Assembly (NCBI GenBank): GCA_020829485.1
Contig: JAIVFU010000131.1
Span: 1-16,111 of the forward strand
DNA: 16,111 nucleotides
Reading direction: 5' to 3'
Source: Nostoc sp. CHAB 5834
Lineage (GTDB): Bacteria; Cyanobacteriota; Cyanobacteriia; Cyanobacteriales; Nostocaceae
Positions 11,776-16,111 of this stretch are shown one piece after another (the stretch's first letter is position 1; each line of letters begins with the position of its first letter). The notes beneath the pieces are model-generated. The model did not search any database and was not told where the DNA came from. It saw only the letters and a list, made by a program, of their open reading frames with translations. Position numbers and translations under genes: made by a program.

Positions 11776-11938
11776 GGGCAGTTGCTCCCTACTGCACACG
11801 GAGAAGCGATCGCTCCAGAAGTTGGTATACATTGCCCATTGCCTTATGTTCTGTACGCTTTGGCAAGTCAGAAATAAAATTTCACATTTTCAAAGCATCT
11901 GATTTTAATTCAATTCACTCGACTAAATAGTTATTTCT

Positions 11939-12172
11939 ATGATCAACCACTCTTTTCATGATGAAATTAGCCTAGCAGAAAAAACAGAAGACTTGGCAAG
12001 AAAAGCAATGAAGTTGGGACTAATTTCTTCATTCGTCGTTCATCACTTTCCTGATAGTTGGGTATTCTACATCCCTGATCAAAATACTTCACCCACTTTG
12101 ACACCAGAAGAGGCGTATTTGAAATTGAAAAAAATAGTTGAATCTGTTGAATCTTCTTCATCCGCAGAATAA
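11939..12172 (+). CDS. small hypothetical protein (77 aa)
   Basis: Unrecognised. ATG 11939 has no Shine-Dalgarno; upstream is an AT-rich stretch with a possible -10 (TAAATAG), so leaderless or weak translation is possible. The product starts with an acidic helix (residues 8-28) and continues with alternating hydrophobic residues (Phe-Val-Val-His-His-Phe-Pro and Trp-Val-Phe-Tyr-Ile-Pro). It ends in an acidic Ser-rich tail. This could be a small strand-helix fold. It lies alone, divergent from the AIPR operon (106-base gap from the longest start there). A minus-strand frame over the same bases (12203-11967) reads less like protein and is left out. Confidence 0.5.
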   Translation: MINHSFHDEISLAEKTEDLARKAMKLGLISSFVVHHFPDSWVFYIPDQNTSPTLTPEEAYLKLKKIVESVESSSSAE

Positions 12173-12260
12173 AATCATCCAGATTCCTCGGAATAAAAAT
12201 CACATGGTAATCACTATAGAGGATGATCCGGAAGCTTACGCTACCGTTACTGCAATAAAA

Positions 12261-12350
12261 AAGAGGGGAAAGGTTAAAGGGAAAAAGGGAAAGGGATGAA
12301 TAGGTCGCCCCGTCACAGCCAGATGTTTACCTTTCCCCCTTCCCCTTTTA
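12261..12350. repeat. imperfect polypurine/polypyrimidine inverted repeat
   Basis: A purine tract of about 38 bases starting at 12261, with runs of GGGG, GGG and AAA, faces a pyrimidine tract at about 12330-12350. The core arms pair over about 20 bases with a few run-length differences, enclosing about 30 bases. The style is the same as the 17-nt arms around the four-helix-bundle gene at 5063-5492, but no gene lies between these arms. Confidence 0.55.
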
Positions 12351-12358
12351 ATAAAAAT

Positions 12359-12379
12359 GCCCCTCTGAAAGGGGCTTTT
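12359..12379. terminator. bidirectional terminator hairpin
   Basis: GCCCCT (12359-12364) and AGGGGC (12370-12375) form a stem with a five-base loop (CTGAA). TTTT follows on the plus strand. On the minus strand ATTTTTATT follows, so it could end the minus-strand RTX transcript. Confidence 0.6.
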
Positions 12380-12536
12380 GATGTGGTTGATGTTCTGACT
12401 TGAACTTTATAGGATGCTGTTTCGGTATATAGTTTCTGTATATCTGCCCATAGTAGCAATTGATTGAGTTAATGCTATGGCGATCGCTGACTCTTCAAAA
12501 TCGCTTCACAAAAACTGAATCAATCTACTGATTTTC

Positions 12537-12564
12537 ACTACGAACAGCGATCGCTGTTCGTAGT
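12537..12564. repeat. 28-bp perfect palindrome centred on GCGATCGC
   Basis: The palindrome is ACTACGAACAGCGA followed directly by its reverse complement, with no spacer. The centre is the cyanobacterial octamer. It lies 29 bases beyond the stop of the RTX gene. A cruciform, a REP-type unit or a protein-binding site are alternatives; there is no T-run beside it that would make it a simple terminator on the minus strand. Confidence 0.7.
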
Positions 12565-12592
12565 CGCTTTTAAACTCCGTGTTTTGGCCAAA

Positions 12593-15500
12593 CTATGCTT
12601 GCAGCACAAAATTTGATGCCGTAAGAGTTGGCGCATTCCTTAGAGTTGCAAATAAACCACCGCTACCAAAACCAGCCGCGCTGCCATTCTGGTTGTAGAA
12701 TAACTCACCACGAAAAGAATCGTAGACAATTCTCGCCGTGCTAGTCCCTGCTGAACTCGTGATTTGAAAATCACTCTGATTATTGAAACCTGTTCCGACA
12801 GCAGAAGCGATCGCACTAAAGGTAGTTTTACCCAGTACAATCTTGTCACCTTGGGAACTGTTGAAATCACTTATGGTATCTACACCAACAGCAGAAGTAG
12901 CAAAAACAGCGTTGGTATTGTAAAGGAATGTGTCAGCACCCGCACCGCCAACGAGGGTATCATTACCAGTACCACCTCTGAGCAGGTCATTGCCACTCTT
13001 ACCGTCGATGATGTCATTACCCCCTTGACCATTAATCACATCATCAGAGTTGTAAAAACCCGTGATGTTATTGTTCAGGTCATTGAGGAAGGTGACGGTG
13101 TTCTTGTTGAACAAGTTAGTTTGAGTTGAATCAGCATTGAAGACATCAAAGCTGTCAGTGATGCTGGTTTGTCCATCAAATATAATATTACCAATTGCAG
13201 GTCGTGAACCTCTTGCTGGCACATTATCCAGGTTTTCTAATTGGAAGTTTTGCAGAGTGACTTTGGTCGAATCTGCATCTAAAAATGTGAGTTCTAAGTT
13301 ATTACCATTTTGAGTTAATTGCAGATTTCGGGCAGTTAAACCACTACCGATAAATTGCAAGGTATCCAATTGGGTAATCACTCCTGCGAATGGATTTGAG
13401 CCAATCCCTGTGCCAGCAAAATCAGTTATGGTGTCATTACCATCACCAAGGCGGAAGACAAAAGTATCATTGCCATTGCCACTGACAAGGGTATCATTAC
13501 CAGCACCGCCCCGTAGCAAATCATTGCCACTTTTGGCGTCGATAATGTCATTACCCTCCTGACCATTATTAATCAGGAAGGGGGCATTGCCACTAGCAAC
13601 TCCCGCAGATAAGACTGAAGCAAAAGAGTTTTGCTCACCAGGGTCGAATATATTACCCAGGTTAGAAACGAATTGTCCATAGTTGAATGATTTGACCTTT
13701 GTATCCATTCCCTGAGCAGGATCAATGCGATTATCACCATTGGGCAACTTCTGGTCAGTCACAAAATCATTAGTTATATCAATGGTGGGGATTGGGCCAG
13801 GATCAGCAATGTTGATGACATCATTTGAGGTGCCAGTAAATTTTCGCAATTTTCCATTATTTGCGTTAAGTTCAGCCACCCAGGCATCTAAAGCCGAGCC
13901 ATTAGCTTCATTAGTACCACTCCCTAATAAGCCATCTGTCACTCCAGTAACGAACAGCTTACCACTATCGTCAGCACTAAGACCTGTAGCATAGTCAAGC
14001 CTCGATTTGCTACCAAACTGTTGAATCCACTTATTTGTGCCGTCGGTGTCGAACTTTGCCACAAAGGCATTATAAGCTGTATCTTTTGTGCCTTTTCCTA
14101 ACTTATCGTTAGAATATCCTGTCAAGAAGATGTTGTCTTGTGAATCAATCTCCAAGTCAGATAAGTAGGCACCATCATCACCTTTAGCGCCAAACTGTTT
14201 AGCCCACAGCAGAGTTCCATTTGGGTTAAACTTAGTCAACCAGACATCGTAAGACCCGATTTCGCTACCCTTTTTATCTTTTGTCCCTAAATCGCCTGTA
14301 GTCCATCCTGTAACGTAGATATTTCCCTTGCTGTCAGTGGCATCAGCCCATGCAAAGTCAAGACCCTCATTTTTACTACCAAACTGTTGAACCCACTGTA
14401 CTTGACCGTTGGGGTCTACCTTCGTTAGCCAGGCATCGTACTTTAAACCCGGTTTAGAAGGATCTGACTCTTTTACTAAACCCTGAGTCCATCCTGTAGC
14501 GTAGCTATTGCCATTCTTATCGACGGCAAGGTCGTAACATTCGTCAAAAAAGGGAGTTAGGTTAAAAGGGAAACTCGCAGTCGGATCTTTAACTTGGGTA
14601 AACCACTGTTGATTACCATTACTATCGAATTTAGTTACCCAGGAATCATCTTGAACGCTAAAATTGAAAATGTTTAGATTTGTGTTTTCCTTAATTGACA
14701 ATCCCGATAAGTAGACATTGCCTACTTCATCTACATCCAGACCAAAGCTAGCACTAGCAAAACCTCCAGCCACATTAGTTCCAAACTGCTTACCCCACAA
14801 CTGATTGCCATTGCTATCATACTTAGCTACCCAAACATCAGTCCCATCTGATTCCTTGGATGAAAACAAGTTGCCTCCTGTATCTCCCGCCAAGTAGAAG
14901 TTACCGTCCTTGTCTGTGACTACAGAATAAACTTTGTCTGAATTAGAAGTGCCAATCTGCTTACCCCACAACTGATTACCTTTTTTGTCATACTTAGTCA
15001 CCCAGGCATCTGTAGAACCTTTATTGGTTCCTTCCAAAGACCCGCCAGTAAATCCTGCTATATACAAATTGCCCGAAGAATCTGTAGCAGCACCAGTACC
15101 AAAATCGAGAGCGGTAGTTCCTAATTGCCCAATCTTCATTTTTGCTGGTTTTGTTTGTGGTTTCTCACCCACAAACTCGAAGTATTTGCCATTTAGATCT
15201 AAATGTACTTCAGGTTTTTCAATCACAAAAGTAACGAGGTCAGGCAGTCCCTTTTTCACTGAAAAGATAGCCTTTCCATAAAAAAGGTGGTCTATTCCTT
15301 CAACCTTTAATCCATTAACATCTACCAATCGATAATCTTGTAGTTTACCATTTAGGCGTATAGTATCTTGGGAGGGAGCAAAATCATAAATTACAGCATA
15401 TTGGTTCAAACCAAGAAAATCTGTGGTGAGTAGATTATCTGGATCGCCATTATTTGTGTAGTAAGGTTGATTTTTATCGCCAAGAATAAATTTATCGCTC

Positions 15501-15769
15501 CCTACCGATGGTATGTTTCTGTCTAGGATGAGTAATAGATTACCTTGTTGAATATTAAGAATAATCTCGAACTCTTCTACTGAGTTTTCAAATATATCAC
15601 CAAACAAAAAATCAATATTTTGGTTTGTAGTGTTATCTACACCAGGATCGTAACTATAAATCAGATCGTTTCCTGCACGCCCGAAAATGGCTTCAAAATT
15701 TACATTTCCTGGAAATACTACATCACTAGCAGGTGTATATAATGAGGCTGTTGCTTTGGAATTGGCCAT
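12593..15769 (-). CDS. SBBP-repeat / RTX calcium-binding secreted protein (1,058 aa)
   Basis: ATG 15769 is preferred over an in-frame TTG at 15793, because AAGGA lies about eleven bases upstream of it. There is no Sec signal peptide. Residues about 1-215 form an N-terminal domain with one RTX-like Gly-Arg-Ala-Gly-Asn-Asp motif. Residues about 215-640 hold seven SBBP (beta-propeller) repeats, each a D-x-x-GN-x-Y-x-x-G strand pair followed by Trp-x-x-Gln-Phe-Gly. Residues about 733-776 and 910-948 carry two blocks of Gly-x-Gly-Asn-Asp nonapeptides (calcium-binding RTX). The C-terminus, ending Phe-Val-Leu-Gln-Ala, is the type seen on type I secretion substrates. The protein is probably exported by a type I system encoded elsewhere and folds on calcium outside; a surface, adhesive or matrix role is the usual expectation. 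The gene is intact. Confidence 0.85.
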   Translation of the reverse strand: MANSKATASLYTPASDVVFPGNVNFEAIFGRAGNDLIYSYDPGVDNTTNQNIDFLFGDIFENSVEEFEIILNIQQGNLLLILDRNIPSVGSDKFILGDKNQPYYTNNGDPDNLLTTDFLGLNQYAVIYDFAPSQDTIRLNGKLQDYRLVDVNGLKVEGIDHLFYGKAIFSVKKGLPDLVTFVIEKPEVHLDLNGKYFEFVGEKPQTKPAKMKIGQLGTTALDFGTGAATDSSGNLYIAGFTGGSLEGTNKGSTDAWVTKYDKKGNQLWGKQIGTSNSDKVYSVVTDKDGNFYLAGDTGGNLFSSKESDGTDVWVAKYDSNGNQLWGKQFGTNVAGGFASASFGLDVDEVGNVYLSGLSIKENTNLNIFNFSVQDDSWVTKFDSNGNQQWFTQVKDPTASFPFNLTPFFDECYDLAVDKNGNSYATGWTQGLVKESDPSKPGLKYDAWLTKVDPNGQVQWVQQFGSKNEGLDFAWADATDSKGNIYVTGWTTGDLGTKDKKGSEIGSYDVWLTKFNPNGTLLWAKQFGAKGDDGAYLSDLEIDSQDNIFLTGYSNDKLGKGTKDTAYNAFVAKFDTDGTNKWIQQFGSKSRLDYATGLSADDSGKLFVTGVTDGLLGSGTNEANGSALDAWVAELNANNGKLRKFTGTSNDVINIADPGPIPTIDITNDFVTDQKLPNGDNRIDPAQGMDTKVKSFNYGQFVSNLGNIFDPGEQNSFASVLSAGVASGNAPFLINNGQEGNDIIDAKSGNDLLRGGAGNDTLVSGNGNDTFVFRLGDGNDTITDFAGTGIGSNPFAGVITQLDTLQFIGSGLTARNLQLTQNGNNLELTFLDADSTKVTLQNFQLENLDNVPARGSRPAIGNIIFDGQTSITDSFDVFNADSTQTNLFNKNTVTFLNDLNNNITGFYNSDDVINGQGGNDIIDGKSGNDLLRGGTGNDTLVGGAGADTFLYNTNAVFATSAVGVDTISDFNSSQGDKIVLGKTTFSAIASAVGTGFNNQSDFQITSSAGTSTARIVYDSFRGELFYNQNGSAAGFGSGGLFATLRNAPTLTASNFVLQA

Positions 15770-16069
15770 TTTATTTAAGTCCTTTTTGCACAAATTTTAA
15801 GAGGATTAACGTGAGTTCGACGGATAGAAAAGCCCAAAAAGCTTGCTAGATAGGAATTTGCTTAACTGGGCAGGAGAAGTGCGATCGCTAAGATTGATTG
15901 AGAATGAGCAAAAAAGGCACAAAAAAACGCCGAGACTAAAAATATCTAAGAAAAATGAGGGTCTCGGCTATGTCTAACATTGTTAGAACCAGCCCTTTCA
16001 AGGTCTTGTAATTTTCCCCAAATTATAGTTAGTTGAAAAAATAAAGTTGGTAAACGGGGAATAGCTAGA
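15770..16069. other. intergenic region ahead of the RTX gene and of a likely transposase
   Basis: About 300 bases without a gene. Next to 15769 lies the promoter and leader of the minus-strand RTX gene, with the GCGATCGC octamer at 15881. GCCGAGAC at 15929-15936 is exactly complementary to GTCTCGGC at 15961-15968 (8-bp stem, 24-base spacer); it may belong to the end of an IS that extends past the window. The AT-rich stretch 16000-16060 is probably the promoter of the partial gene at 16070. No exact -35 and -10 pair can be assigned. Confidence 0.4.
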
Positions 16070-16111
16070 ATGATTATAGGTCAAGTATTTGAGCGTTTTG
16101 TAGAAGAAAGT
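16070..16111 (+). CDS. N-terminus of a probable transposase (partial)
   Basis: Fourteen codons from ATG 16070 run to the window edge and begin Met-Ile-Ile-Gly-Gln-Val-Phe-Glu-Arg-Phe-Val-Glu-Glu-Ser. GGGGA lies upstream at 16056-16060. I recall this beginning from full-length cyanobacterial transposases, but 14 residues are too few to name the family. The hairpin at 15929-15968 may lie in or near the end of the same element. Confidence 0.4.
   Translation, partial: MIIGQVFERFVEES

Larger units (their letters stand above)
12173..12592. other. gene-free region with repeats and terminator
   Basis: No credible reading frame. It holds an imperfect polypurine inverted repeat (12261-12350), a terminator hairpin (12359-12379), two GCGATCGC sites (12480, 12547) and a 28-bp palindrome (12537-12564). 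The part between about 12380 and 12470 shows nothing definable. Confidence 0.6.

Noticed and set aside
12764..13129. Plus-strand frame of 121 codons
   Set aside because: Shadow of the RTX-coding minus strand; threonine/valine-rich low-complexity translation. The same applies to the frames at 13725 and 14985.
12900..13570. CRISPR-like or tandem DNA repeat
   Set aside because: The periodicity is the coding of RTX Gly-Asn-Asp nonapeptides in the minus-strand gene, not spacers and repeats.

Overview
The window reads as accessory, probably plasmid or integrated-element, DNA of a filamentous heterocystous cyanobacterium (Nostoc/Anabaena/Calothrix type). The reasons are at least ten copies of the cyanobacterial octamer GCGATCGC (starts near 3555, 3687, 4156, 4435, 5831, 11806, 12480, 12547, 12807, 15881; fewer than one is expected by chance in 16 kb), a cyanobacterial-style SBBP/RTX secreted protein, a 23S-IVS-type four-helix-bundle gene, DUF5674 and DUF2786 proteins, polypurine repeats and short mobile elements. 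No rRNA, tRNA, CRISPR array or core housekeeping gene was seen. The plasmid assignment is inference.

Layout. 1-2000: small orphan genes. Two plus-strand genes (191, 435) face a tightly overlapping minus-strand pair (DUF5674 followed by an acidic helical protein, 1417-714); two more small plus-strand genes (1456, 1682) end at a terminator. 2040-2520: a gene-free block with scattered short direct and inverted repeats, a strong terminator hairpin and a 91-bp MITE-like element. 2531-3312: a minus-strand pair, a ribbon-helix-helix-like protein followed by an HTH-like basic protein. It is divergent from a long plus-strand cluster, and the shared intergenic region carries a repeated 12-mer.

3435-8004: the most interesting block. 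Nine tightly packed or overlapping plus-strand genes encode a charged linker protein, three small membrane proteins, a coiled-coil-rich protein, a membrane-anchored FtsK/TraG-type ATPase with intact Walker A and B motifs, an HNH-like zinc protein and two small helical proteins. They look like one transcription unit, perhaps a DNA translocation, mobilisation or defence machine; no relaxase is visible. A four-helix-bundle gene sits inside the unit between 17-nt perfect inverted polypurine/polypyrimidine repeats, as if inserted.

8029-9218: a 1,190-bp insertion sequence with 48-bp terminal inverted repeats. Its transposase is dead, with the catalytic core deleted and a frameshift. It abuts a headless gene remnant resembling the C-terminal region of phage antirepressors. 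9602-12172: a DUF2786-like protein, a minus-strand AIPR-type (abortive-infection family) protein preceded by a small overlapping gene, and a small hypothetical gene. 12173-12592: a noncoding stretch with a polypurine inverted repeat, a terminator and a 28-bp perfect palindrome. 12593-15769: a 1,058-residue secreted-type protein with seven SBBP repeats (probably one seven-bladed propeller) and two RTX calcium-binding blocks. The window ends in the first 14 codons of what is probably a second transposase gene.
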